This document shows positions 26,401 through 35,135 of a DNA stretch of 64,000 nt, one piece after another (within the stretch, counting starts at the first letter, position 1; the number at the start of each line of letters is the position of its first letter). The notes below the pieces were generated by a model that did not search any database, had not been told where the DNA came from, and saw only the letters and a program-made list of their open reading frames with translations. Both the position numbers and the translations under genes were made by a program. Source of the DNA: Candidatus Aquabacterium excrementipullorum (GTDB lineage Bacteria; Pseudomonadota; Gammaproteobacteria; Burkholderiales; Burkholderiaceae_C); contig DXIO01000086.1 in NCBI GenBank assembly GCA_019112875.1, forward strand, positions 1 to 64,000. Reading direction: 5' to 3'.

Positions 26401-27306
26401 TCACAACCCCTTGCCCTTGAGGCGGTTGGCAATGTTGACGTAGTAGGCCTTGGGATCAGGCGCGCCCTTGCCGATCGTGCCCAGCACCTGGTTGATTTCA
26501 TCCAGGTGGTTCCAGGGCAGGGCCAAGTCGATGGGCTTGCCCCAGGTGGCTTCGGCCGGCGAGACCAGGCCGTCGTTGGCTTCGGTGCCGTAGTACTTGC
26601 CGGTATAGGCCAGCAGCAGGTCGGAGATGTCCCAGCCGTTGGTCTTGACCACATTGCCGGCGTACGAATGGAAGTACTGGCCGTTCTCGAACTCGGCGGT
26701 GCGGCCGGCGGGGAACTCGTTGTTGAAGCGCTCGGAATCCTCGTGCGTCAAGGCCTTCAGAGCGATCTTCAGGTCCGCGTTCTTGTAGGTGCCGTTGCCG
26801 GTCAGCCAGCCGATCAGTTGCAGGCCGCCCGTGGCCAGTTTGTCGAAGCCGCCGTCCGGCGTGGTGTTGGCCAGGATCTCGTCGGCCACCTTGGAGCCGT
26901 GGTGGGTGCCCGAGATCGAGGACACGCTGACGATGTCGTTGCGCGTGCCGGCGGCATAACGCACGGTCGGGCCGCCATGGCTGTGGCCGATCAGGTTGAA
27001 CTTCTTGACGCCGTCCTTCGCCTTCCACGAATCGAGCTGGCGGTTCAGCTCTTCACCGCGCCACTCGGTCGTCTGCGACGGGTTGACCGAGGCGATGTAG
27101 ACGGTGGCGCCTTCGTTGCGCAGCGCACCCGGAATTTGGTAGAAGTAGTTGACCACGCCCAGGATGTTGTCGAAGCCGATGAAGCCATGCACCAGCACGA
27201 TGGGGTATTGCGTCTTGGCGGCGGTGCCGGCGGCCTGGGCCGGGGCGGCGGCCACGGCCATGGCGGCGATGGCGGCGGCAGCGATGTGTTGAAGCTTCGT
27301 GCGCAT
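26401..27306 (-). CDS. Secreted triacylglycerol lipase (family I), without disulphide cysteines
   Basis: The 301-residue alpha/beta hydrolase has a Sec signal peptide (about 1-26, ending AQA). The oxyanion segment VHGFIGF is at 39-45 and the nucleophile is S109 in GHSHGG. The acid and His lie in the C-terminal ANDGLVSP and PWNHLDEIN segments, as in Pseudomonas/Burkholderia family I lipases. No cysteine is present in the mature part, so the disulphide of the Pseudomonas LipA type is missing. No lipase foldase gene is adjacent. The second lipase at 54440-55354 is a clear paralogue. The gene has its own terminator and is not in an operon. Confidence 0.92.
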   Translation of the reverse strand: MRTKLQHIAAAAIAAMAVAAAPAQAAGTAAKTQYPIVLVHGFIGFDNILGVVNYFYQIPGALRNEGATVYIASVNPSQTTEWRGEELNRQLDSWKAKDGVKKFNLIGHSHGGPTVRYAAGTRNDIVSVSSISGTHHGSKVADEILANTTPDGGFDKLATGGLQLIGWLTGNGTYKNADLKIALKALTHEDSERFNNEFPAGRTAEFENGQYFHSYAGNVVKTNGWDISDLLLAYTGKYYGTEANDGLVSPAEATWGKPIDLALPWNHLDEINQVLGTIGKGAPDPKAYYVNIANRLKGKGL

Positions 27307-27493
27307 GTCTGACTCCGTTTCCTTGGTTGATTTGACTTGTCGTGATCAATTATTCGAAGTTCGTTCAGGGCTCCCACGAGGAACAACCCTTGAGAGACCC
27401 TGTTTGCGGGCCCCCTGTCTGCGTGGGTTGATGGCATGCCTTGTGAAAGAATGAGTCTGCTTGGACGGCAGTCCTCTCCACCCAACCGACCTC

Positions 27494-27844
27494 ATGACCA
27501 AGAAACTTCACCTGCCCGCTGACGAGATCAAACCCCTGGCGACGGGCCTGGGCACCTGCATCGTCACCGACAAGATCACCGTGCAGGGGCTGCCTGTCCG
27601 CTTCATGTACCGCGAGGGGCCGATTGGCGGCACCGACAGCGGCTGGCGCTTCCTGGCTGGCACCGAAAGCGATGCGTACATGGAGAACGCCAACAACCAG
27701 GGCGCCTTCGACGTCAACATCGTGGCCAACATCGATCCGTCCATCATTCCCTTCCTGAATGCGCCCGTCGGCGCGGCCTTCGAGAAGTTCGAAGAGGGCG
27801 GCGACTTCCAGGAAGCGGGCGATTGGGAGCCGGACGAAGACTGA
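27494..27844 (+). CDS. DUF2185 (Imm33-like) protein
   Basis: The 116-residue acidic soluble protein has the DUF2185/Imm33-like pattern: CIVTDKITVQGLPVRFMYRE and GGTDSGWRFLAGTESDAYMEN, followed by PSIIPFLNAPVGAAFEK. Relatives include predicted immunity proteins of polymorphic toxins as well as stand-alone housekeeping copies. No toxin gene is near, so a stand-alone role is more likely. It is divergent from the lipase gene, and the start is ATG 27494. Confidence 0.75.
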   Translation: MTKKLHLPADEIKPLATGLGTCIVTDKITVQGLPVRFMYREGPIGGTDSGWRFLAGTESDAYMENANNQGAFDVNIVANIDPSIIPFLNAPVGAAFEKFEEGGDFQEAGDWEPDED

Positions 27845-28005
27845 CGGTGGCAACCCGGACGGAATGGGCCGCGGGCTTCCCCGTGCTTTCCCCAGGATTT
27901 GCCGCTCCAGCCAATACATGGCCGCTTCGGCCATAGGACCGGCGGCTGTCGATCCATAACCTTGTGCCATCAGGCCCCACATGGCCTCAAGCCAAGGAAC
28001 AACAG

Positions 28006-29643
28006 ATGGACAGCTTCAACAGGCGGAAATTTCTCAGCGGCGCCGCCGCGGCAGTGGCTGGCGCCTCGGTGGGCCCCGCGGCCCGCGCAGCCAGCCTCGG
28101 CACCCCCACGACCCGGTCGACGGAGCGCGTGGTGGTGATCGGCTCCGGCTTCGGCGGCGGCGTGGCCGCGCTGCGTCTGGCCCAGGCGGGCATCCCCGTG
28201 CTGGTGCTGGAGCGTGGCCGCTGGTGGCAGACCGGCCCGAATGCCGAGACCTTTCCCCACGCCACCGTGCTGGACAAGCGCGACCTGTTCTACAGCATCT
28301 GGCCCGAGGTGAACGGCAAGCGCATCGGCCTGAGCCCCTACGTGGGTCTGCTGGAGCCCATCTTCGGTTCGGGCATCACGGCCATCGCGCCGGCGGGCGT
28401 GGGCGGTGGTTCGCTGGTCTACCAGGGCATGACGCTGCAGCCTTCTGAAAGTTTGTTCAAGGCCTGCTTCCCCGCTGGCATCGACTACGCCGAGATGAAC
28501 GCCACGTACTACCCCCGCGTGGCCGAGATGCTGCAGGTGCAGACCGCCCCGGATGCACTGATCAACAGCGCCACCTACAAGGCCGCCCGCTTGTTCGCGG
28601 CGAAGGTGCAGGCTGCGGGCTACGATCTGTCGAAGATCCCGATGCCCATCGACTGGAACTATGCGCTGGCCGAAGTGGCCGGGCAGATGAACCCGTCGTA
28701 CATCAACGGTGACTGCGCGCTGGGTGTCAACAACGGCGGCAAGCACTCCGTGGATGTCACCTACATCGCGCAGGCCGTGGCGACGGGCAACGTGAACGTG
28801 CAGGCGCAGCACAACGTGACCAGCATCGCCCGCAATGCCAATGGCACCTGGGTGGTGTACGCCGACCGCACCGACGAGACGGGCACGGTGCTGGAGCACA
28901 AGGTCATCACGACGAAGTCGCTGATCGTGTCGGCCGGTTGCATCAACACCACCAAGCTGCTGGTGCGCGCCGGCGCCCGCAAGGACATCACCGGCTTGCC
29001 GGCCACGCTTGGCCAGGGCTATGGCACCAATGGCGACCAGATCTACATCTGGGGCGACAAGACGCAGAACGTCGGCGTGCCGCAAGGTGGCCCCGTGATC
29101 TACGGCAGCAAGGACTGGGGCACGCCCGCGACGGCCAACACCGTGATCCAGGCCTCGATCCCGCCCTGGATCAAGAACTCCAGCTCCACGGCGATGTCGG
29201 CACTGATCCCGGGCCTGAAGTCGACCAGCTCGGACGACACCGCGCACACCACAATGCTGGTGGGCTTCGGCATCAGCAGCGGCCGCGGCAAGTTCACCTA
29301 CAACGCGCTCACCGACAAGGTCGAGCTGAAGTGGACCAAGGGCGGCGATGCGGCCATTGCCGCGAAGATCAAGGAGCGCCTCAAGGCCATCGCCGGCCCA
29401 TCGGCCACGCTGATCAACACCAACGATGTCGTCAACTCGACCTGGCATTCGCTGGGCGGGGCCTGCATCGACTCCGTGTGCGACCTGGAAGGTCGCGTCA
29501 AAGGCCAGCGTGGGCTTTATGTGCTCGATGGGGCCCTGATGCCAGGCACCACCGCCGCGTGCAACCCGTCGATGACGATCGCGGCCGTGGTCGAGCGCGC
29601 GCTGGACCGCATCGTGCAGGACGACATCGGCACGATCATCTGA
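28006..29643 (+). CDS. GMC-family FAD oxidoreductase (cholesterol-oxidase-like), Tat-exported
   Basis: The 545-residue flavoprotein carries a twin-arginine signal (NRRKFLSGAAAA, to about residue 30). The FAD-binding GSGFGGGVAALRLAQAG (about 46-62) is followed by VGGGSLVYQGM and the C-terminal GMC_oxred_C motif NSTWHSLGG with the active His, then LYVLDGALMPGTTAACNPSMTI. The layout resembles cholesterol oxidases and related alcohol oxidases. It would oxidise a sterol or other alcohol outside the cytoplasm. The substrate is not certain. ATG 28006 follows an AAGGAA site. The earlier frame extension is not a signal peptide. Confidence 0.88.
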   Translation: MDSFNRRKFLSGAAAAVAGASVGPAARAASLGTPTTRSTERVVVIGSGFGGGVAALRLAQAGIPVLVLERGRWWQTGPNAETFPHATVLDKRDLFYSIWPEVNGKRIGLSPYVGLLEPIFGSGITAIAPAGVGGGSLVYQGMTLQPSESLFKACFPAGIDYAEMNATYYPRVAEMLQVQTAPDALINSATYKAARLFAAKVQAAGYDLSKIPMPIDWNYALAEVAGQMNPSYINGDCALGVNNGGKHSVDVTYIAQAVATGNVNVQAQHNVTSIARNANGTWVVYADRTDETGTVLEHKVITTKSLIVSAGCINTTKLLVRAGARKDITGLPATLGQGYGTNGDQIYIWGDKTQNVGVPQGGPVIYGSKDWGTPATANTVIQASIPPWIKNSSSTAMSALIPGLKSTSSDDTAHTTMLVGFGISSGRGKFTYNALTDKVELKWTKGGDAAIAAKIKERLKAIAGPSATLINTNDVVNSTWHSLGGACIDSVCDLEGRVKGQRGLYVLDGALMPGTTAACNPSMTIAAVVERALDRIVQDDIGTII

Positions 29644-29740
29644 TCCGCCGCGTATCCCTAGAACGATGGCGCACAACCCCTGTTCCTGCGGGTGATTGAC
29701 CGATAACATCCCGGCATGACCTGATCACAAGGGGGATGCC

Positions 29741-30481
29741 ATGGGTGTTGGAACATCGGCCGCGCGCATGGGGTGGCTGCTGGGGGCTGTGGCATCACTG
29801 ACGGCTTCGCCGGTGGCCGCACAGGAGGCATCGTTCACGCCGTTCACCTTGGTGGAGGTGACCACCGACGAGGTCCTGGAGCGCATCGGCAATGACGATG
29901 CGGTGGTGCTGACCTACGAGCGCGCTGTGCATTCGAACTTCGCGCAAGTGGGATCGTCGCCATCGCTCTACGCCAAAGGGCGCGCAGGCTTCGGCGAGAC
30001 CGGCGCCTACGCCATTGCCTCCGGGCAGCGCCCGAACGTAGGCGCCTATGCGGAAACCAGTTGGAGCGATGCCTTCACCATCCTGGGCGGTGAAGGCGAG
30101 GGCGTGCTGACGGTCAATGTGCGCGTGGACGGCCACTTCGTGGGCACGGGACAGCCAGGTGGGCCTGGTCCCAATGCCCTCTACGCGCTGTTCCGGAGCG
30201 ACTCGCCCGTCACCGTCAGCGGCATGCTGGGCTACCTGGATGAAGGCGATGCCCCGCCGGACGGCAGCAGCGCCGTGATCGGGCTGCACGAAGCGTTCTC
30301 GGGCACCCAGGTGTACACGGCCGACATCCATTTCACTTACGGCAAGACTTTCTACCTGGCCAGCTACCTGGGGGCCGAAGTGCTGGGTGATGGTGTGGCC
30401 GATTTCTATGGTTCTGCGCATTTCGGTGCCACGGCGCCGGGCGGTGCGTCCATCCAGGGCCTGTCGGGGACCACCTATTAG
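29741..30481 (+). CDS. Secreted PEP-CTERM-type protein body, truncated by an in-frame amber codon
   Basis: The 246-residue exported protein has a signal peptide (about 1-27, ending VAAQ) and a beta-rich Gly/Ala/Val body with no known domain. It ends at TAG (30479-30481) after SGTTY. The same frame continues for 39 codons and encodes a complete PEP-CTERM sorting signal, listed next. The body is intact, so the protein is probably still made and secreted but no longer sorted, unless the amber is read through. The start is ATG 29741 after AAGGGGG. Confidence 0.75.
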   Translation: MGVGTSAARMGWLLGAVASLTASPVAAQEASFTPFTLVEVTTDEVLERIGNDDAVVLTYERAVHSNFAQVGSSPSLYAKGRAGFGETGAYAIASGQRPNVGAYAETSWSDAFTILGGEGEGVLTVNVRVDGHFVGTGQPGGPGPNALYALFRSDSPVTVSGMLGYLDEGDAPPDGSSAVIGLHEAFSGTQVYTADIHFTYGKTFYLASYLGAEVLGDGVADFYGSAHFGATAPGGASIQGLSGTTY

Positions 30482-30601
30482 CTGAGCGCCGCCGTGCCGG
30501 AGCCGTCCATGCTGGCGCTCGTGGTGGCCGGGTTCGGGGTGATGGCACTGTGGCGGCGTCGATCATCGAGGCCGGGCGACGGGGCGGCCCAGGCTTCATG
30601 A
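30482..30601 (+). pseudogene. Detached PEP-CTERM sorting signal, in frame with the preceding gene
   Basis: Directly after the TAG, the same frame reads LSAAVPEPSM, then a hydrophobic helix (LALVVAGFGVMALW) and RRRS, ending at TGA 30599-30601. This is a textbook PEP-CTERM: VPEP, helix, basic cluster. One base change (TAG to CAG, TAC or TAT) would restore a 286-codon gene. It overlaps the convergent SDR gene by 6 bp. Confidence 0.75.
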
Positions 30602-31426
30602 GCCGGCGATCACCTGCTCCGAGCGGGCATCGATGATCCTGGCCGCGAGGTGGCTGATGCCGCGTCCGATGGCCGGCAACTCCAGGGGCAGCCATGAGCT
30701 GGCCGGGTGAACCACCCGCTGTGAGCCCTTGACGATGCCGCGCATGATCGCCTCGGCGGTGCTCTCCGGGCTCACCAGAGGCATCGCGGGCAGCTTGCGG
30801 CGCAGGGGCAGCATCTTGTCCTGATGGCGTGTGGGCGTGTCCGTGCCGCCGGGGATCACCTCCATCACCCGCACGCCGGCTCCTTGCAGCTCATGCCGCA
30901 AGGCCTGGGTGGCGCGTGCCAGTGCCACCTTGGAAGCGCTGTAGCAGCCCAGCAAGGGCACGGGCACCGCCTGCAGTGTCGAGGTGACGTTGACAAGGCA
31001 GCCGAGCCCGCGTTGCCGCATGCCGGGGGCGAGGGCCTGGATCAGCGCCAGGGGCGACCAGTAGTTCGCCTCGAACAGCGCACGGGCCCTTTCGTCATCG
31101 CCGGTCAGGTGCTGCGCGCCGATGAGGCTCATGCCCGCGTTGTTGACGAGGATGTCGATGCCGCCCCATGCCTGTTCCGCCTGTGCAGCAACCTCGCTTG
31201 CCACGCCGCGCTGCGCGAGGTCCGCGGCCAGCACGAGGGGGCGCACGTTGCCTTGTGATGCGATGGTGTCCGCCAGGGCCTGCAATGTCTGCTCACGGCG
31301 GGCCACCAGCACCAGGGACGCACCTTGCCGTGCCATGGCGATCGTGGTGGCGCGGCCGATGCCGCTGGAGGCCCCGGTGACCAGGATCCGGGCGCCTGCC
31401 AGGCGCATTCCCTTGTTCGCTGCCAT
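30596..31426 (-). CDS. Short-chain dehydrogenase/reductase
   Basis: The 276-residue classical-type SDR has the cofactor loop TGASSGIG (about 17-24), NNAG (about 94), catalytic Ser in NVTSTLQ, and YxxxK as YSASKVA (about 162). An Arg after the first strand (VARRE) favours NADPH. The C-terminal extension after VIPGGTDTP is typical of classical/divergent SDRs acting on lipids or ketones. AGGAG precedes the ATG. The methyltransferase gene lies 27 bp upstream on the same strand, so the two are likely co-transcribed. Confidence 0.9.
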   Translation of the reverse strand: MAANKGMRLAGARILVTGASSGIGRATTIAMARQGASLVLVARREQTLQALADTIASQGNVRPLVLAADLAQRGVASEVAAQAEQAWGGIDILVNNAGMSLIGAQHLTGDDERARALFEANYWSPLALIQALAPGMRQRGLGCLVNVTSTLQAVPVPLLGCYSASKVALARATQALRHELQGAGVRVMEVIPGGTDTPTRHQDKMLPLRRKLPAMPLVSPESTAEAIMRGIVKGSQRVVHPASSWLPLELPAIGRGISHLAARIIDARSEQVIAGS

Positions 31427-31453
31427 GTGCTGCTCCTGTTGACAGAGGCTGGC

Positions 31454-32125
31454 TCAAGCCAGCGGCTTCACCGCGCGGTAGATGGAGATGGAGCCGCCCA
31501 CCGTGGGGATGACATTGGTTTCCTGCACGTGCCTGAATCCGACCTCGGCCATCAGCACGGGCAGGATGCCCTCCGCATTGGGCTGGGTGTCCGCGAAGCC
31601 GTCCACGAGCTGCACCCACTTGAACAGCCATCGCATCAGCCAGCCGCGCTGCAGCCCGTAATCAGCCACGTGCAGTTCTCCACCTGGTGGCAGGGCGGCC
31701 AGGATGGCCGCGAGGCCGGCGCGCTTCTCCGCCATCGGGACTTGGTGAAACACGAGGCTGGAGACGATTTTGTGAACGCCCTGCGCCGCCAGCAGGGCCT
31801 GTGCATCGCGAAGGTAGCCCATCTGCAATGCCGCGGGCACGCCGGCCTGGCGCAGTTTGCGCTCGGCGCGCTGCAGGATGGCGGCGTCGGGATCGACGCC
31901 GATCAATGTGCTGCCGGGGACTTGACGGCCCAGCAAGGCCAGGAAGGATCCGGTGCCGCAGCCGAGGTCGGCGATCACGTCGCCGGGTTGGGCTGCCAGC
32001 TGCCGCAGCAGGGCGCCTCGCCACCGGGCTTCACGCGTGCCCACGGCAATCACGACGTCATAGATCGACAGGAAGGGCGCGGCGGGTGTGAAGTCGCGTC
32101 GGGCGTTGGCGGGCAGGGTGTCCAT
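31454..32125 (-). CDS. Class I SAM-dependent methyltransferase
   Basis: The 223-residue Rossmann-type methyltransferase has motif I VIADLGCGTGSFLALLG (about 53-69), motif II GVDPDAAIL and a later VADYGL segment. It resembles ubiquinone/menaquinone or small-molecule methyltransferases, but the substrate is not known. It forms a pair with the downstream SDR and is divergent from the TetR gene, which may control it. Confidence 0.85.
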   Translation of the reverse strand: MDTLPANARRDFTPAAPFLSIYDVVIAVGTREARWRGALLRQLAAQPGDVIADLGCGTGSFLALLGRQVPGSTLIGVDPDAAILQRAERKLRQAGVPAALQMGYLRDAQALLAAQGVHKIVSSLVFHQVPMAEKRAGLAAILAALPPGGELHVADYGLQRGWLMRWLFKWVQLVDGFADTQPNAEGILPVLMAEVGFRHVQETNVIPTVGGSISIYRAVKPLA

Positions 32126-32204
32126 GGCATCAGATGTCTGTGGTATGGCCTGATTGTGAACAAAGGCTCACAATTCGCCTACTCGCATTGCGTGGGCACC
32201 CGAC

Positions 32205-32867
32205 ATGGTCAGGAAAGCACGGACATCTCCCAGGAAACAGGCGTCGCAAGAGCGCTCACGGATCACCGTGGATGCCTTGCTCGAAGCCACTGCTCGCATT
32301 CTGGTCAAGGAAGGCTACGAGGGCGCCAGCACCAACAAGATCGCCCAGACAGCGGGTGTCAGCATCGGATCGCTCTACCAGTACTTCCCTGCGAAAGAGG
32401 CCTTGGTGGCGGCCGTGATCGACCGCCATATGCAGGCCATGCTGGAGGTGGTGCGGGATGCCCTGGTGACGGTGGCCGACCAGCCCATCGAGGTGGTGGC
32501 GCGCCAGCTGGTGACGGTGATGATCGATGCGCACCGCGTGAACCCCACGCTGCACCGGGTGCTGTTCGAGCAGATCCCGCAGACGGGCCGGGTGCGTCAC
32601 ATCGAGGCGCTGGACAATGCCGCCTTCGCCATGGTGCGCGCCTACCTGGAGGCGCATCGTGACGAGGTGGCGGTGGAAGACCTGGACCTGGCGGCCTTCA
32701 TCTGCGTGAAGACGGTGGAGGTGCTCACGCACACGGCCGTGCTGAACCAGCCCGAACGTGTGAAGGGGGGCAAGGCGGCGGCCCTGATCGAGGAGATCAC
32801 CCGGCTGCTGGTTGGATACTTGAGGGGTGGGCATCTGCCCCGACGCACAACAGGGAGTGAGCCATGA
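32205..32867 (+). CDS. TetR/AcrR-family transcriptional regulator
   Basis: The 220-residue repressor has the N-terminal HTH at about 20-65 (ALLEATARILVKEGYEGASTNKIAQ, GVSIGSLYQYFPAKEALV) and a helical ligand domain (TetR_C) after. Divergent placement, 79 bp from the methyltransferase-SDR pair, suggests it represses that pair. It is followed by a 48-codon frame whose ATG overlaps its TGA. Confidence 0.92.
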   Translation: MVRKARTSPRKQASQERSRITVDALLEATARILVKEGYEGASTNKIAQTAGVSIGSLYQYFPAKEALVAAVIDRHMQAMLEVVRDALVTVADQPIEVVARQLVTVMIDAHRVNPTLHRVLFEQIPQTGRVRHIEALDNAAFAMVRAYLEAHRDEVAVEDLDLAAFICVKTVEVLTHTAVLNQPERVKGGKAAALIEEITRLLVGYLRGGHLPRRTTGSEP

Positions 32868-33010
32868 CATCCATCGACGCTGACGCCGTCGTCGAATTCC
32901 TTCACCGCTTCGAGGCCCTCGCGGAGCAGGAGGATTTCGCGCTCATCGAGCCCATGATTGCCCCGCTGGCCTGCCGGCCAGCCTTGACAGAGGAGGCTCC
33001 ATCAGCATGA
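32864..33010 (+). CDS. 48-residue micro-ORF coupled to TetR and to the following membrane gene
   Basis: The ATG overlaps the TetR stop (ATGA at 32864-32867), and its own stop overlaps the ATG of the next gene (ATGA at 33007-33010). The peptide is acidic, with FLHRFEALAEQEDFALIEPMI, which resembles the first helix of SnoaL/NTF2-like proteins. It may be a remnant of such a gene, or a coupler. The double stop-start overlap is the main evidence. Confidence 0.4.
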   Translation: MTSIDADAVVEFLHRFEALAEQEDFALIEPMIAPLACRPALTEEAPSA

Positions 33011-33348
33011 AGCTGCTTCGCTCTGCATCACTGGCCTTCTCGGCCTTGTCCGTGGCGGCACCGCTCGGCCTGTTGCTGTTGGCCGAGATCGGCACGCACG
33101 AGGCAGACATCGCCACCGGTGGCAAGGTCTGCGGCATGGGCATCATGGCCGCCTTCTTCGTGGGCGCCATGGTGTCCGTGGCGGGGACCATCGTCGCGGT
33201 GGCATTGGGATTCGCCAGCCGCCGTTGGAACGGGGCCTCCGCCATCTCCCTGAAAGCCATCGCCGTGATGGCGCTGGGGCCTGCCTGGTGCTTCCTGCTG
33301 AGCCTCGCCATGGGGTTCGTGCTGCGCCTGATGTGGGGCCAGTCATGA
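33007..33348 (+). CDS. Small inner-membrane protein, unknown function
   Basis: The 113-residue protein has three hydrophobic segments (about 9-27, 45-68 and 83-106) and short loops. No known family is recognised. The second segment begins with KVCGMGIMAAFFVGAM. It is translationally coupled to the preceding micro-ORF, so it belongs to the TetR transcript. Confidence 0.6.
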   Translation: MKLLRSASLAFSALSVAAPLGLLLLAEIGTHEADIATGGKVCGMGIMAAFFVGAMVSVAGTIVAVALGFASRRWNGASAISLKAIAVMALGPAWCFLLSLAMGFVLRLMWGQS

Positions 33349-33485
33349 CCCGGGTGCACGCCTAGCCGTTCACCTTCGGATCAGGCCAGGCCACGGGCGG
33401 CGGCGCGTCATGGATCTGTCATGAGGCTCTGCAAGCATGGGGCCCGTTGGGCCTTGCATGGCCTTTTGCGGAAAGTGCGGCGCTC

Positions 33486-35114
33486 ATGGCTTCCTTGTTG
33501 AACGATACAGGCACCCCGATCGTATTGACCCCGGCAGGCGTGTCTTCACGCCCGAAGATGGACCACAAGCCGGGCCCCCTGGCGGCCGTGATCTTCTTTG
33601 GCCTGCTGGCCGCGGGCCTGCTGTTCTCGGGCTACAGCCTGGTCTCGGACATCAGTGATGCCGGCACGCGTGTCACCACCTACCTGCCTTTCATCCTGCT
33701 GGGCGTGGCGCTGCTGATCGCGCTGGGCTTCGAGTTCGTCAACGGGTTCCACGACACGGCCAACGCGGTGGCCACCGTGATCTACACCCACTCGCTCCCG
33801 CCCAACTTCGCGGTGGTGTGGTCGGGCTTCTTCAACTTCCTGGGCGTGCTGACCTCCAGCGGCGCGGTGGCCTTCGGCATCATCTCGCTGCTGCCGGTGG
33901 AACTGATCCTGCAGGTGGGTTCGAGCGCGGGCTTCGCGATGGTGTTCGCCCTGCTGATCGCCGCCATCATCTGGAACCTGGGCACGTGGTGGCTGGGCCT
34001 GCCGGCCTCGTCATCGCACACGCTGATCGGCTCGATCATCGGCGTGGGCGTGGCCAATGCGCTGATGCATGGCCGTGATGGCACCAGTGGGGTCGACTGG
34101 GCGCAGGCCACGAAGGTCGGCTACTCGCTGCTGCTCTCGCCGCTGGTGGGTTTCGGCTGTGCGGCGCTGTTGCTGCTGGCCCTGCGTGCCTTCGTCAAGA
34201 ACAAGGCGCTGTACCAGGAGCCCCATGGCAAGACGCCGCCGCCGTGGTGGATCCGCGGTCTGCTGATCCTGACGTGCACGGGCGTGTCCTTCGCGCACGG
34301 TTCGAACGATGGGCAGAAGGGCATGGGCCTGATCATGCTGATCCTGGTGGGCACGGTGCCGATGGCGTATGCGCTGAACCGCGCCATGCCGGTGGATCAC
34401 ATGACGCAGTTCGTCGCGGTGGCCCAGGTGACGCAGACTTCTCTGGCCAAGGCGGCCCCATCGGCATCGGTGGCCGATCCCCGCCAGGTGGTCTCGACCT
34501 ACGTGCGCACCAAGACGCTGACACCCGAGGTGATCCCCGCCCTGGCGGCGCTGGCCGGAAGCGTCGGTGAGCAGGTCAAGTCGCATGGCTCGCTGGCGCG
34601 CGTGCCGGCCGAGGCCGTGGGCAACGTGCGCAATGACATGTACCTGGCCTCGGAAGCCATCCGCTTCATCGAGAAGGATCCCAAGATCACGCTCGATGCC
34701 GACACCAAGGCCAACCTGAAAGCCTTCAAGAAGGAGATCGACGATGCGACCAAATTCATCCCGCTGTGGGTGAAGGTGGCCGTGGCGATCGCCCTCGGCC
34801 TGGGCACGATGGTGGGCTGGAAGCGGATCGTGGTCACCGTGGGCGAGAAGATCGGCAAGACGCACCTGACCTACGCGCAGGGCGCTTCCGCCGAGGTGGT
34901 GGCCATGCTCACGATCGGTGCGGCCGACATGTACGGCCTGCCCGTGTCCACCACGCACGTGCTGTCGTCGGGCGTGGCGGGCACCATGGCGGCCAACAAG
35001 TCGGGCCTGCAGATGTCGACCATCCGCAACCTGGCCATGGCCTGGGTGCTGACCATGCCCGTGGCCATCTGCCTGTCCGGTGGGCTGTACTGGCTCTTCG
35101 TGCAGGTGTTCTGA
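33486..35114 (+). CDS. pit: Inorganic phosphate transporter, PiT family
   Basis: This 542-residue multi-helix permease performs low-affinity, proton- or metal-coupled phosphate uptake. The duplicated signature is present: FVNGFHDTANAVATVIYT in the N-terminal half and the second copy ADMYGLPVSTTHVLSSGVAG in the C-terminal half. ASSSHTLIGSIIGVG and FAHGSNDGQKGMG are further landmarks. A hydrophilic loop of about 100 residues divides the halves. I chose ATG 33486; an in-frame start at 33447 would lengthen the N terminus by 13 residues. A ZntB-like gene follows after 21 bp. Confidence 0.93.
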   Translation: MASLLNDTGTPIVLTPAGVSSRPKMDHKPGPLAAVIFFGLLAAGLLFSGYSLVSDISDAGTRVTTYLPFILLGVALLIALGFEFVNGFHDTANAVATVIYTHSLPPNFAVVWSGFFNFLGVLTSSGAVAFGIISLLPVELILQVGSSAGFAMVFALLIAAIIWNLGTWWLGLPASSSHTLIGSIIGVGVANALMHGRDGTSGVDWAQATKVGYSLLLSPLVGFGCAALLLLALRAFVKNKALYQEPHGKTPPPWWIRGLLILTCTGVSFAHGSNDGQKGMGLIMLILVGTVPMAYALNRAMPVDHMTQFVAVAQVTQTSLAKAAPSASVADPRQVVSTYVRTKTLTPEVIPALAALAGSVGEQVKSHGSLARVPAEAVGNVRNDMYLASEAIRFIEKDPKITLDADTKANLKAFKKEIDDATKFIPLWVKVAVAIALGLGTMVGWKRIVVTVGEKIGKTHLTYAQGASAEVVAMLTIGAADMYGLPVSTTHVLSSGVAGTMAANKSGLQMSTIRNLAMAWVLTMPVAICLSGGLYWLFVQVF

Positions 35115-35135
35115 CAGGGCTGACCGAACACGCGC

